Assembly (NCBI GenBank): GCA_022497145.1
Contig: MU385860.1
Coordinates: 248,001-312,000, forward strand
Source: Rostrohypoxylon terebratum
Taxonomy: Eukaryota; Ascomycota; Sordariomycetes; Xylariales; Hypoxylaceae
DNA: 64,000 bases
Direction: 5' to 3'
Shown here: piece by piece, positions 1-12,947 of the stretch
Position numbering within the stretch: the first letter of the stretch is position 1
Layout: the number at the start of each line of letters is the position of its first letter
Position numbers and translations under genes: made by a program
Notes under the pieces: model-generated
Told to the model about the DNA's origin: nothing
Databases searched by the model: none
The model's input: only the letters and a program-made list of their open reading frames with translations

Positions 1-590
1 AATGGCGTGGAGTCCAGGTTCGACTGACCACTGACACACATTGACATTGACGATGCAACTCGACAATGATAGAATTTGAACAGCAATGCAGACTGGGGGC
101 CGCGTCCCAAATTCCCAAATTCCCGAATACTTTTTTTTTCTATCACTACTTCTACTACTACGTACATACCTGGTATACATGGTATACATGGTATGTAGAG
201 TAATACCTAGTAGGAATCTTTTTTTTCTTGACCCAACAGGGAGCTATTGTTCAAGGGAGATCCTCTTATCGTTTGGGATGATTTGCTCCACTCCGGTAAT
301 ATTCCCCTTACGCTAAACAGGGCTTCAATCTGGCTCTACTTTTTCGAATCTTTCTCGAATGCTTTCTTGCTTTCCTGCTTTTGGCACTAGGAATCGACCC
401 GGCCGCGAGTCTGGGGTGTGCTTGAAACTTGGCGGGCACTTGAGCCGCGATGGGAAACAATACAATATCAATTTTTTTTGCCTCCGTGGTATGAGTCGAA
501 TTTTGAAATTAGCCCCAAGCGAGATGCGGTAGGTATTGGACTTATTCAAGTACCGTATCTTATGTATGTATCTTATTATGTATCTTGGTG

Positions 591-672
591 TATTAGTATT
601 AGTATTAGTATTAGTATTAGTATTAGTATTAGTATTAGTATTAGTATTGGTATTGGTATTGGTATTGGTATC
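591..672. repeat. Hexanucleotide microsatellite (TATTAG)n grading into (TATTGG)n
   Basis: A run of perfect TATTAG units is followed by about four TATTGG units, so the array has two homogeneous variant blocks rather than mixed units. It is not the fungal telomere repeat TTAGGG. There is no gene nearby. Confidence 0.95.
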
Positions 673-710
673 TTGTCTGATGATGTCTGAGATTGGCCTG
701 GTTGTTTTTC

Positions 711-768
711 GTTCTATTCGTTTTATTCGTTTTATTCGTTTTATTCGTTTTATTCGTTTTATTCGTTT
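711..768. repeat. 9-bp tandem repeat (TTTTATTCG)n
   Basis: About six near-identical copies of the 9-mer TTTTATTCG lie 40 bp downstream of the hexanucleotide array. The adjacent sequence has no gene. Confidence 0.9.
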
Positions 769-3136
769 TCATTTTCTTATTAATATTGTTGTTAATTTTT
801 CCTTTGTTAGAAATTTGTGTGTGGTTCCTCTAAATAGTAGCTGTGCGCATGTAACTCATGTAACTCATGTATGCATGTACTTGCTGTATTATTACATACT
901 TGATATGTAATAAGTAATATGTCGTTGCAATAGTAATAGCACTCGAGCCGTCACTGGAGCATCAATGCTCGAATGTTTTGTTTTGTGATGTTGTGGTAGG
1001 ACCGGTAGGAGCACATGGCATCTTGCATTTAACTTTTATTTTAAAAGGCTTGGGATACATTTAACATTTAACATTTAACACCCATGATATTAACTTTTAG
1101 GTGAGGAGGACATGGACCCTTTTCTTTCTGCGGTGTAACGCAGCTACGACAATTCAACCCGACTATGGAGAGAGCTAAGGAGGTCTACGCGAATTAGGTA
1201 AGCCTTGTCCGCCGCTACTTTTCCGCTACGTACTTCTGCCGCTACTGCCACTTACTAGGTGCTTGACCTCCACTTGTTACTAAGTTTATGTACGTACATG
1301 AAAGTATGCGTGTACCATGTATGCACGTATGCAATGTAGTGTTAGTTGGCTTTGGCAGGGTTGTTTAAAAAAAGGTGGTCCCCATCTGCCCATCTTCTAA
1401 TCATCATAATCCAATACATTCAATACATTAAAGGTAGTCTGTCTTTTCATTCAGATTATGCACTCGATGTTACCCACAGTAGCCTAAAGACAACGCGGGA
1501 CAACGGGGGAGAACTTGGGTGTTTTTGACGGATTGTCAGCTCCATAAGCGGGTCGGGCGGAACTAGGGGAAGACGGAACGAGCAATAATTTGACAGAATC
1601 TCATCGGAATTTGGAGGACATACAGCCCATACTATGTACAGGGCATACATACAACGTACTCCCCAGTCTCCCATACGTACGCCACGCCTACTAGGTACTA
1701 GGTAGTAGGTAGCAGGCGGTAGGTAGCTGACAACAACAGTACAGTCGAACAATCGAACAGTCGAGCCACAGGGGGCATAGACAGTTCCAGTTGTGATACG
1801 TGCAATTCGCTTCGTTTCCTTGCTATTATCCTTCCGTCTTTTTGTCTATCATTGCGCCGTTGACGTGGGAAATTGACCGGAAAAGAAAAAAAAAACAGAT
1901 ATCATGGGGGCATCCGTGTACTTCACATTGTACGATATTGTACAATGAATTGGCCCACTAACCAATCATTGGTAAGCTGAGCGACGGGAAGGCTGACGAT
2001 TGCTTTTGCATATGCACCTTCCTCTCCCCCTTGTCTCCTGATTCCCGTAGCCATTGTCTCGCTTAAAAGTAACCCTTAGGGCTCGCACATATGGCATATG
2101 GCATGTGCTATATTACCAAATCGTAACAAGAAACAGATCTCATACATCTCATACATATTATTATACTATACTCTACTATGTATGTAAGAAGGGTTGTCGT
2201 CACAGCTCTTGGACATTGTTACATTGGAGCACCTAAACTAAGAGCATAGTTGTTATTGCATACGACGTGTTTTCCTTGTTTTTTTCTGCGGCGCTATGAA
2301 TAACTCGCATCGAAGGCTGTGGCTATGAACGAAGTGAGTCTTACACAGATGTGACGCATCAAGCAGATGACTGATGCTTGTAGAAGTTGCTCGGGCTGCG
2401 GATCTGTTCTCTTCCTTTTCTCCGTATTCTCACAAAAAGAAAGACGGACAAATTAAAAGGAAATGAGATTCATGGTTTTTTTTCAGCTTGTTTCTGAAGG
2501 TGTACCACTAGTCAAATCTCATCAAGCTTCTACCATCTACGTATATTGTGTATATTGTGTATCCCAGGGCTACGGGTCCAGATTCGTTGAACCGAGATTC
2601 GTCTGTTGTGAGATATTCGACCAGCCTAAGGCGGCAATTTTTTTTGAGGACCCATTGCGTGGGCTTGTCACGCAGCCTTGCACAAAACACTACCACGGCA
2701 CGAGCGCGGGTGATGCCGCTCGTACAGCTCGAGAACGTGTTACCGAACAAATCTGGCCAATATAGATCTTGGAGGTACGCTACTACGACAGCAAGGTGGC
2801 TGGAACCTAATCATGCAATTATTGTGTGCAGTTTTCCCAATCACTCTCTCTCCCAAAGCAGGGTATTAATGCGGTCAGGTAGCAGCATCGCAAGTCGGCT
2901 GCATGACTGACGGGATTACCGCTCCGCGCATTTGGATAACGAGTAATATCAACGTAGCCTTGCCTTCTAATACGCAGTCGGGAGTTGTATAGTACCTATA
3001 GAATACCTTTAGAAGTCTGATGACATGCATTCCCCTTCCCCTTTCCCGTCTGAATCATCGATGACGATTTAGTAGTATGTATAGGTATATGTCACTCCGC
3101 TAGATATGTGTATGTATGTCAGCAAGTATGGGGCGC

Positions 3137-3174
3137 CAGGCACTGGGCACTAGGCACTAGGCACTAGGCACTGG
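3137..3174. repeat. Short tandem repeat of (G)GCACTAGG
   Basis: Four to five copies of an approximately 8-bp unit GCACTAGG/GCACTGGG are arranged head to tail in intergenic DNA. Confidence 0.85.
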
Positions 3175-4121
3175 GGGGCATCCATAGGCGCTTATCTCAT
3201 CAAATCGAGTTCACGGTCTTGTCGGTTAACCAACCCCCACGGGTATATTTTAGAAAGAATATGAGAAAGAGCAACGGATCGCACTATTTAGACCTGTTTC
3301 AGCCCCTAAGCGATCGGGGGTGTGCAAAATAGGTTTGAAGTAGGCGAACTGTTTGCACACCAATTGCCTGATATGGAAGGTTTCATGCAACCACTTCAAA
3401 GTTCAGTGACGTTCTGACTTCAGCGCGGAAACGGACCCGTACTTCGTCCGATTTTGTAACCAGACGACGGGAACGAGCTAGCGCGTTGTCATTCGGTCGT
3501 TCGTACAATACATAGATTGACAGGTCACTGTAGATTTTTTTTTTTGCTGACAGGGGATGCGAGATTTCGATATCCTGAAAAAAAAACCTATCATTGCAGG
3601 ACAAAGACATAGACACGGTAGGCACGGAGTTTGGCAGAAATTGTGCCCGAGTAGGCACACCTAGAAAAAGTACAATTCTCGTAATGCATCAAAACCTGAC
3701 AGATTACAACTCTTTTTGGAAATGGCACCCGAGAGGACGATTCCTAGTGAGGCTGAAGAATCGGGAGCACCCAGCCCCGGCGATGCAGCAGTTGCAGCAG
3801 TTGCAGCAGCGGATGACATCGTACACAGTATTTGGTAGCATGAATGCATGGCATTGTCATACCCCAGCTGCCCAAGAGAATCGAGGAATTGTTAATGTGG
3901 CTTTGTTGATGACGAGTTTGCCGTGCTGCAGCTCCCGACATCGACAAAATCTTTTACCGAGGCGTAGCAGTTCAAGGGCGGTCCGATTGGCGCTAACATC
4001 TGATGGATAGGTACCTATGGACGATGTTTGGATGCTTCGGTGCTTAGGTGTTCACTGTTCAGGTGCTCTGGTGCCTGGGTACCCCTAGGGCCTAAGTATA
4101 GGTAGAAATGCTACCTTGCTA

Positions 4122-4284
4122 TCTGACGAACCGGCACAAGACAGCAGTTACATAGAAGGTCCAGTTAAAACAGTTTTTGATTGGCTCAAAAAGCCTTGGC
4201 AGGCCTTTGTCAGAATATGATTTGATACATCACTTAGTTTTCTTATGGGTATATGTACCTGCTGTCTTGTGCCGGTTCGTCAGA
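4122..4284. mobile_element. MITE-like element, 163 bp, perfect 26-bp terminal inverted repeats, TA flanks
   Basis: The left terminus 4122-4147 (starting TCTGACGAACCGGCAC) is the exact reverse complement of 4259-4284 (ending GCCGGTTCGTCAGA). A TA dinucleotide lies immediately outside each end (4120-4121 and 4285-4286), as expected for the target-site duplication of Tc1/mariner (IS630) elements. The 111-bp interior has no ORF, so the element would be non-autonomous. Counting the flanking C/G and TA, the inverted symmetry extends to 29 bp. The structure is seen directly. The superfamily assignment follows from the TA flank and is inference. No second copy was found in this window. Confidence 0.8.
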
Positions 4285-6600
4285 TAGGTACAATACTATG
4301 TAGGGACTCGCGGGGGGGCTTGGCCCTGAAAACCTAGAGTTGGACACTAGAGCGTAAGTTGACCAACTATTTTGTAGGTTGGGTATGGCAGAAGAAGAAA
4401 GAAAGATAATAATCCCAAGTCGACAAACATCACCTCTACCTAGATATCTAGATTCCTAGAATCCCTAGATAATCTCCAAACACTTCTCGTCTCCCGAAAC
4501 AATTTCAATAGAACGGCTTACGTAGACTTTTCGTTTGTTGACATATTACAATACATGCAGATGTAATATGCATTTGATATTTGATAGGTACGACGTGACA
4601 GTTTGACGTTTACCATGCACGTACCTAATAGATACCTCAGCCAAGACGGCGATGATGACGGCAACGTCGAATTCTCCCCGATAAAAGGCAATGTGCAGCG
4701 GGATATTAGAAGTGCCGCATAACAAAGAGGACATAAGAAGCGAAGTCGTTGTCGTGTGCGACTCAGGTACTATGGTATCGCTATGGTATGTCGGGTTGTT
4801 TTGTGATTTAGATGAATACCCAGTCAATAGATGGTAAATGAATGGCGATCGTCGTGATGGTCTTCGTCTGAATTGGAACGAATCCAAATTGTCGGGCGGC
4901 GACCTGCATGGAGCTTCTCTTGCCTTGCCTTGCCTTACCGACATGTAGGTACGATCTAACCTTTCGGGGTACATACAGATTACTGTATTCAGCGGGTACA
5001 CCAGACGCTTGGGTTTGTGGTATCGTCAGTTTTACTAATTCGAGGCAGCCCTCCTGGTCCTCCAACCACCGAGGCCAGGGGTTTTGGAAGGGGGTGAAGG
5101 GGGCAGGAAGGGTGTGCATTGAAAGACAATATGCTTCCATTGCTTCCATTGGGACTTCTAGAAGAAAATTGGTGGAGAATTCAATGTTTCTTGTGGATCC
5201 CCTGCCCTCTTCCCTGGAGGTATATAATAATACATTGACCTGGAATCTTAGATGAACCCAGCAGCTTATCCCAAGTATCCAAGTACTTGAGCAGGTAAAA
5301 TACAAAATAGCCATATTGGAAGTAGCTAGCTTTAACCATCTTGCTCAGGACTACATAATAATTAACCTTTCTCCACAATCCTGTAACAGACGTTTAACTC
5401 TAGTAGGAAATATACGTATCGCGATGACATGGAGCTTGAGCATGGATAGAAAGATACTACATACTTAGTACGAAGTATATACATAGCGAATTCAGGGGGC
5501 TTGAGAAGTTAATAGGGTCTTACTCCAGTTCTTCTAGACCATTACCCTCCATTTTTATTTCGCAATTGTACAGGGTACGTACATTTCTAAGTACAGAGGT
5601 ATTACCCACCAAACCAACGTTCGATCTTCTTCATTTCGTTAACCAACTTTTTGAAACTATTACTACTAGGTACCTACATAGTAGAGATTTCCCAACGCCA
5701 ATGAGAAATACTACTGTAGTAGATCCTATTAACATGCTTGAGGCAACATCTGAGCATCATATATCTAAATCAAACACCGTAACCCACCACCTGCCCACCA
5801 GAGATCATGTAATACAAAATCGATCTTCTAGAATCTATGGAGAATCCACCCGCACCCGCGCCGAGAAGCTGAGAAAGACTCTTACTATGTACCTACATAG
5901 TACTAACCGGACCACCTGTTTCAGCAGCCTTGTAGCGATGGTACGATATACGATTTGCTTTCCTCGCTCGCCGTTCTCTTTCACATGTTGTGTGAGGTTT
6001 ACACGCGATCCTCACAGCTTTCGCGATCTCTGGCTTATCATCGACCTTCGTCTAGGCGACTCTCGTCTCAGCCTACCAGAGATAGCCACCAGCCATGTGT
6101 ACATAGTACAGGTACCACATCAGGCAGGTTAAGGGCATCATGGGTGCCTACCTAGTACCTAGTATGTCCATGTGTGCAAAATACCTAATAGGTACATACA
6201 TTTCGCTCAATTCAGAAGGACCGATAATATATTAATGCCATCATTTTCAGGGGATTATGAACGGCATGGGTACGAAATGGATGTACTCGATACAACAGTC
6301 GGCTGCTACTATGACTACTTGGTCCACTGGAGAATTAACTGCCACATGGCTCTCCACTCATTATCGCTGTTCCTGCATTAGCCAGCCAGCCCTGGTTACC
6401 AACTACGTATTGTACCTCTTAGGACGTACCTCTTACATAGTAGGAGGCACATGCTCAATTATTTACAAGGTGAGAGATTCCCAACCCAAAACAATGACGA
6501 GTCTGGCCCTTGGATGCCTTAGATGCCGTGGTATTACTATGTACTTGGACGAAAACTTCACAGAGACCCATCGTCGTCGCCATCGTCTCGTCATTGTACG

Positions 6601-9600
6601 TATGCTTACCTTGCTTCTGTGGATATGATGGTACTAATAGCATGATGATCACTTACAGTACGAATACCCTAGCACTAGTGTAGTCACAATTGGCTAGGAA
6701 ACTATCCAATGCCTATTGCGACCTCAACAAGTCAATAATCGGTTATCATAGCGTGGAATCCTTGGGCCAACATCTCATCCGTGGTTTCCTAACCAGTAGC
6801 CGCATATCGTGGTTACATCGAACCTTTTGCCTGCTCTACCAAAGCGCCGCACCGCCTTGGTGGACCCGTTGGAGGACCCGTTGGAACGTGATGGCGAAAG
6901 GGTTTCTTTCCATCGACTTGGCATCTACCAGGCAACTAACGAGGAACTCCCGTACACATTGGACATGTACGCAATTAACGCATGGCGCAGTGTTTCATCA
7001 TCATGTGACTCCTCTGTCGACGATTCAATGAGCGTACAGTATCCATTTCCTTGGATTTCGTTGGTTCAGAGGTAACGATCATTCTCAGCCAATAATTCGT
7101 CCAATACTTGAGGATATGAGAAAGGGAAATTGAATACATTTGCTTGGACGGCGACCAATCAAGGTACCTGCCGCCGGCATTTTCGTCACAAATCATACGA
7201 CGGAAAATGAGAGCCATGGGAGTCTCTTCTGTAGACAAGGGCCCCCAACTTCTAGAAACTCCCAGGCTTCCTTAAATGGATGCTTCAGAATGTTTATGCC
7301 AGCCTCGCCACCAAACCGAAAATTTGAACCCTTGAATGATAGCACCCACCGTAGACCCACGATCACTACGGCACTCAAAAATCTCCATACCCGGTGAGTC
7401 GGCGTTCCCAGACAAGGGCATCTTCAATATCGTCAGACTCTTATTATTCCCAAACTTACGGGACCATCTTTCGATCCACACCAAATCTCAGTCGATTACC
7501 ATGCATAATGCTCCATTAGAGCTGTAAATGCACGTGTATCATGCGTAATTGAACGGATATATGATGCCACAAGGCTCTTTAATCGACTTGGAGCGGCTTC
7601 CCCGTCCTCGGGATGTAGACGCGGAACTTTCTAGCCCTCCCGCCATATAATAGCCTTATCAGGGTTACCAAGGCTGCAAGGCTAAAGGGCAACCATTCAG
7701 CTCGACGGCGACGTTAGGATACATCCCGCGGTCCACATTGCGAAAACCTTTTCATCCAAGCTCAATCGGCTCTTCAAGACACCAAGCCTCCCCTGAAATC
7801 TACCCGGTAACCATCAAACAAGCCGAAGAGGAGTATCACCTAACCTCCAGAGAATAGTATATTAGATATCTTCCCACAAGACCTCGTTCCCAACAAAGGG
7901 GGCCGGGGGATACGATGTACATACCAACACACCGGATCGCCAATTATTGATGCCTTGATGCTTGCATCTACATAGTATGCATTCTCGAGGCACAGAAGGG
8001 AGCGGCCACAACCTCTCAACGAGAATTCGATGCGGAGTGGATGTCCTAAGGAAAAACCTTACGGCTATCAAGATTCAAAACCCATGGTGAAGTCTTAGGA
8101 TCTCCTTACCTTGCCATCCCAGCGCCATGGACCCTTTAATGCGCTAAATCAGGTAGGCGATGTGGGCCACTACCAGACGGCACGCATCCGAAATAGCATC
8201 ATATTAACCATGTTAGGTATTGAGACCCACGGGTGCATGACAGGTAGTAATTGATAGTCCCACAAAATGAATTTCAAAACCGCTACCTATTTCAAACAGT
8301 TCATTAATAACCATTCGTACCAGAAATCCACTTGTTAGTACTTACCTTGTAGCATTCATCAGATACCGAGTCAACCTCGAAATACAAAAGAAATACAACG
8401 ATAGTTAGATTCTAACCTTATTATCAAGTTGTATCTCACCAAAGGGAATACCCGTCGTAGCGGGTAATATATTATAGTGGCCCCGGCAGTTCCATGCTCC
8501 AATGCCCATCGTCGGGATTTGGGGAACCTGTCACGTTCGATTTGGGTAAGGATCAGGCATGCCCTTGTCCAGGACCAGGTCTGCTTGATGATGTCCCGTA
8601 ACACCGGGGAAGCTTCCGCCACGACGGATCAACCATGTTTGCCCTATGTTTATTATCAAATTACGAGGGAAAATTTTCGCCCAGGAATGTTGAGCTTTGA
8701 CAGCAGATGGGATCATTACCAAACTCGCTTCCGCCTCCGAGCACTATCGCTTTCGGCAACGCCATCGCCGGGAAAACCCATACTTGCCTAGCAAGCGACG
8801 AACTGGGCGCCGGGTGGTCAGGCTCGTCTCGGTGCGCGTGGTATTCGGAACGTAGCGCGTAGGAAGACTCGAATGAAAGGGTGAACCAGCTCACCGGGAT
8901 TTGTCGTCACCTCCTGAACCGACTAATTTTTCAAGTTATTAATACAGACCTGTTTACCTAGTCGACGCGATCAAGGATCCTGGCGTTTCGCGACATGCCT
9001 ATTCTCTTCGGTTGATGAGGAGGTCGGGCTCTGATCATGTATCCGTACTGTTAAACGAGCCTATCCGGCAACAGGAAGAGGATCAATGGCATCCATTGGC
9101 ACTTTGGAAGACCTGCATGTTCTCGACCTTTACTTGGTGGACCCTTTGCTCATCACTTGAGATAGAACCCTTCGATTGGGTCGCCTCCCCAGCACAAGAT
9201 AAAGTGTTATGGGGAGCTAGTCGCTCCGCCAACCACGTTTATTTGGGTTGGGGTCGTGACTCATCAACCCATTTCCCCGGGATAAATAGGGGTAATAGGT
9301 GAAGTCATAATACTAGTAGTTCGATTGCCTGGTCAACTAATGGTCAATACACAATCGCGTTTCTTATTTAATAATCGCCAGCCATTTGGGCTGCCAGTGG
9401 CCCCGCGCCACTTCGGTACCCAAAAGTACCGAGAGGAACCAATTCCCTAATTGGAGCTGTGGCATAGGAATACGTGTACTATGTAGTCAATAAGATGGGG
9501 GCTCGGTGGCTCGAAGCGTCCTAGTGACCTACGTAGCATTTTGGCAGGGGTCGCCTGCCTGAAACGGTTATCATTGGATTTGGTTGAGGTAGTCGAGGAC

Positions 9601-11052
9601 ATGCAGACATGTAGACATGCAGCTGGTAGACATGTTCGGCCAAGGTAGTGGCTACAAACCAGCTAACTCCGACATAACTGACCAAACCCCCGGAACGGAA
9701 TGGCTAGATGGATGCAGCTTTCATCGGTATGAAACTACTTCGGTTCTGAGGGCCTATATCTGGGACGCTATACGTGTATTGTACGAAGGCGAATCGTTCG
9801 AAATCTTAAGGGGGCTAAGAGCAAGATTTGGGGGTTGTACGACGACGGATGAGGGCATAACCATAATGAGCACCATGAAGCCATGAAGCACGATGACTCG
9901 CAGCAAATGGCATCAGCCAATCTTGCGACGATAGGATGTAACTCCTGATCAAACTCGAACCCAATTAGATCTCCGAGGGTGGTCAGGTTGGGCTATATTT
10001 TCGTCTGTACAATTTGTACAATTCATCGCCCATGTTGGCTACCTCCAAGCCTTCCGTGGTGCGACTTTTGACGCCGGAGTTGAAGGATGGGGGTTTGATT
10101 TCTCAGCAGATTGGTCTTCCGTGTATGCCGTATTGTCCAGGTGATGCGAGTTGCGTTACTTAGGACATACCAAGTTTGAGAGTTTTTTTTTTTTTTCCAA
10201 AGGGTCGTCGTTATGTTGTTATTGGTAGCCTCATATTCGACTTTGACTTATTTATATTTCATCAGGACTTCTTCTGAAGAGATGTATGGTAGGTAATGTT
10301 TTGGAAAATTTTAGTGTCAGTGACGTAGAAAGTCTTCCAGTGCTTCCAGTGTCCAATTGCAACCTGTAGGCTGTTGTAAGCGTTGTAAGCGGGCGGGTGT
10401 AAATGTAACTTGCTGCTAAGCCACCCCTTCCAGCCCTTCTTAACAAACTTATTAACAAACCCTCCCACCTTCATCGGATGACGGAGCATACTATGTGGTT
10501 GGTCAGGTACCTGCCACGCCTAAGAAAAACATGCGAAGGTATAGGTACCTACCCCAAATGTCTCCAAATCCCAGTTCTTTTTTCCCTCAGAGTCCAAATG
10601 TGCTATTAACCCCAGGCTCTGAAAGTGCCCCGTCAGCCAGCCCTTGGAGTGTTCTCCTATTCTAAGCCACAGTTCGCAAGCCTCTTGGCCCCACCAAAGC
10701 TTTGCAGCTGTCCATCAAGAGAAAGCAACGTCAATTGTCCCCCACCATCAATAACCATCAATAACCATCAATCAATCTTCTAGCTTCAACGTCCACAGTC
10801 CTCATCCCACATCCCACAGTCCACAGTTCACAATCCACCGACCAAGAGCCTCACTATTTCCGATACACTCGTTTTCGGGATCACATGTCCACGTAGCCGA
10901 GCCACGAGAAAGCAGGCAAAGGCGGCAAAATACACTATTCTCTCTAGGGTCTTTAGGCATCAAGAGACGAGCAACGCCTTCTATACGTTACCGTTACCCC
11001 TTCCTCCTCTGTTGGGCTGACTCGTCCTGGTTCTCGGAGCCGAGTGACCACC
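6601..11052. other. Gene-free stretch with protein-like fragments, then the ARPC5 5' region
   Basis: No intact gene is supported. Between about 6.8 and 10 kb several short open stretches look more protein-like than the low-complexity DNA to the left (for example 6880-7030 on + and 7270-7480 on -), but they are broken by stops and shift frame. I recognise no family in them. Decayed genes or fragments of old mobile DNA are possible. From about 10.75 kb the CT-rich sequence with short CCATCAATAA repeats (10743-10775) looks like the promoter and 5' UTR of the actin-complex gene. Confidence 0.5.
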
Positions 11053-11827
11053 ATGTCCATCATCCAGCAGCACACCCAGGCTTCGCTAAGCGATGCCTGG
11101 AGGACCATCAACATCGACGCTCTAGACCCGGACTCCTCCCAGAACTTCGACACTTCCACCTTGCACCCGCCGTTACCCGAGATCGGCGAGGCGGATGTTC
11201 GGCAGCTGAATGCCCAGGTGCGGCAGCTGCTTCGAGGCGGCGACTTCGAAGGCGCTCTCAGGGGCTGCTTAGAGAGCCCGGTGTATAACGGCAATGATTC
11301 TGCTAAGGTAGGTCATGCTTCAACCACAGCCCTGGATTCATCATGTTAGGAATATGGATCGGGGAGCTATGAGGTCATGTAGTAATAGAGTGCTGACGAT
11401 GTTGTGATGATACAGGAGTCTCACATGCAGACTGTAGTTGAGGTTCTACAGTCGATCAAAGCTAGCGAGATGACTCCGATGTTACAGAGAATCTATAGCT
11501 CGCAGGGCGGCAGTGAGCTGTTAGATGTGTTGATGAAGTATCTGTACGTCTCCTGTCTATCAGTTACCTCAGATAGTTGTCAGATCTAACCCGATATACA
11601 GATACAAAGGTATGTCAGGCGGGTCGTCGAGCGGAGGATTAAAGACCCCGACCCGGGGCCTGACGCCGCAAGCTACGGGATTTAGCCAGATCGGCTCAAG
11701 ACCCGTGGGCACAAATGAATCTACGGGAACGGCGATGAGCGTTTTGCTAAGCTGGCATGAGAAGGTCGTCGATGTTGCGGGCTTGGGTAGCATAGAGCGA
11801 TGCATGACCGACTGGCGAAAAGTCTAA
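11053..11827 (+). CDS. ARPC5: Arp2/3 complex subunit 5 (ARPC5/p16)
   Basis: Three exons (11053-11307, 11416-11543, 11602-11827) give 202 aa. Both introns have good signals (GTAGGT..ACAG and GTACGT..ATACAG) and the frame stays open across them. The protein matches the p16/ARPC5 family: an acidic N-terminal segment (ALDPDSS), then all-helical sequence with VRQLLRGGDFEGAL and DVLMKYLYKGM, ending in a conserved SVLLSWHEKVVDVAGLGSIERCMTDW tail-type segment near residues 175-200. The Gly/Ser/Thr-rich insert at about residues 130-165 (GGSSSGGLKTPTRG) is longer than in animal homologues, as is usual in fungi. ARPC5 is a structural subunit of the seven-member Arp2/3 complex, which nucleates branched actin at endocytic patches and hyphal tips. 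The ATG at 11053 sits in the favourable context ACCACCATGTCC. Confidence 0.93.
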
Positions 11828-12947
11828 AGCCCCAAGCTGCTTCAAATATTGATGTTCTATAGAAATGGGATTACGAAATTATTTACCAACCTTGATATTG
11901 ATGTCTTCATTTTGAATCTTCTCTATCACCTACCTTAAGATACCAACAATTCCAAATATCGATTCTCATTCATTTTCAATGCCTTTGGTTTCCAGCTCCC
12001 CCATTTAACATTTTGCTTTATGAGATCCATCAATATTAATAAGTTCATTCCCTTGTCCTGAGATATCTTTGGTTCTTAACCTTCTTGTATGCTTACACAA
12101 ATGCTTCAAGATGTCTTCAGTGTTTGCCTTCACTCATCCTACTGATATTCTATGTAAGCATTGTCATCAAATCTACAACATGTCAGCTCAGGCATACGCC
12201 GTATGAAGCTGTATTCCTGTTCCCCCCAACCATTCACCCTGTTATACACATCGTCCATTGCTGATATGAGACGACATCAGCATCTACCCAACCAAGACGT
12301 TCCCTACCACGCCCTTGATTGTAAATCATCGTATATACTTAGGGCAAACAAGCTCCCACTGATTAATTACACCATAAGGCATTGGATGAACATAAATATC
12401 CATAGATTCTTTTTTCAATTCTTTTTTTTGAAACCTTTCCAAAACAACCCATCCTTCACTTTCAAAAAATACGCGGATAGTTTCCAAACTCTGAAAATTC
12501 GCAAGCCTCACACGCCATATTCTCTATTCCCACGTAAGTAACATTTCATGTTTTTCATCAAATCATCTCCTCTATAAGATGAGCTATATGTAAATTCCCT
12601 TTCTGCAATATCCTATTCTCTTGTTGTCATCTGTCGAGTAGGCTCCCTTCTGTTTCCCTGTTTCCTACTTTCGCTCAGCCCTCGCGAGGTATTATTTCTA
12701 CTAGTTTTATCATCTAATTATCTTCTTTCATCATATCACTCCCCCGTCAATCATATTTCTCTTACATGTGGCACTTTGAAATGTTTGATATTCTATCACG
12801 GATGATTACATCCTATCTCCCCCCTTGCTGCGAATACCCTCTTGCGTTGCTAACCCGCCCCCCTTTCTCCCCTATCTGAATACCTTCCAAATAGAGAACA
12901 CTGCTTACCAATTCACTTTTCGTAGAGTCAGCAATTCCGTCGCAGCA
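11828..12947. other. Intergenic, AT/CT-rich
   Basis: This is the ARPC5 3' flank followed by the promoter and leader of the zinc-finger gene. The first half is T/A-rich with no open frame of interest. The last 300 bp are pyrimidine-rich (CTTTCATCATATCACTCCCCC type), typical of a fungal promoter and 5' UTR. I see nothing else in it. Confidence 0.6.

Larger units (their letters stand above)
1..6600. other. Gene-free, low-complexity left end
   Basis: No gene could be supported here on either strand. The sequence is rich in short simple repeats, homopolymer T/A runs and TACCTA/TAGGTA-type motifs. Open frames are short, lack recognisable domains and are not joined by convincing splice signals. It also contains the microsatellites and the small inverted-repeat element listed separately. 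It is most likely intergenic or decayed repeat DNA. RIP mutation is possible, but dinucleotide indices were not computed. Confidence 0.6.

Noticed and set aside
591..672. Telomere-like repeat
   Set aside because: The unit is TATTAG/TATTGG, not TTAGGG, and the array is internal and short.
5566..6132. 188-codon open frame on + in the left gene-free region
   Set aside because: No domain, low-complexity neighbours, no splice-joined extension and a composition like the surrounding DNA. A frame of this length can arise by chance.
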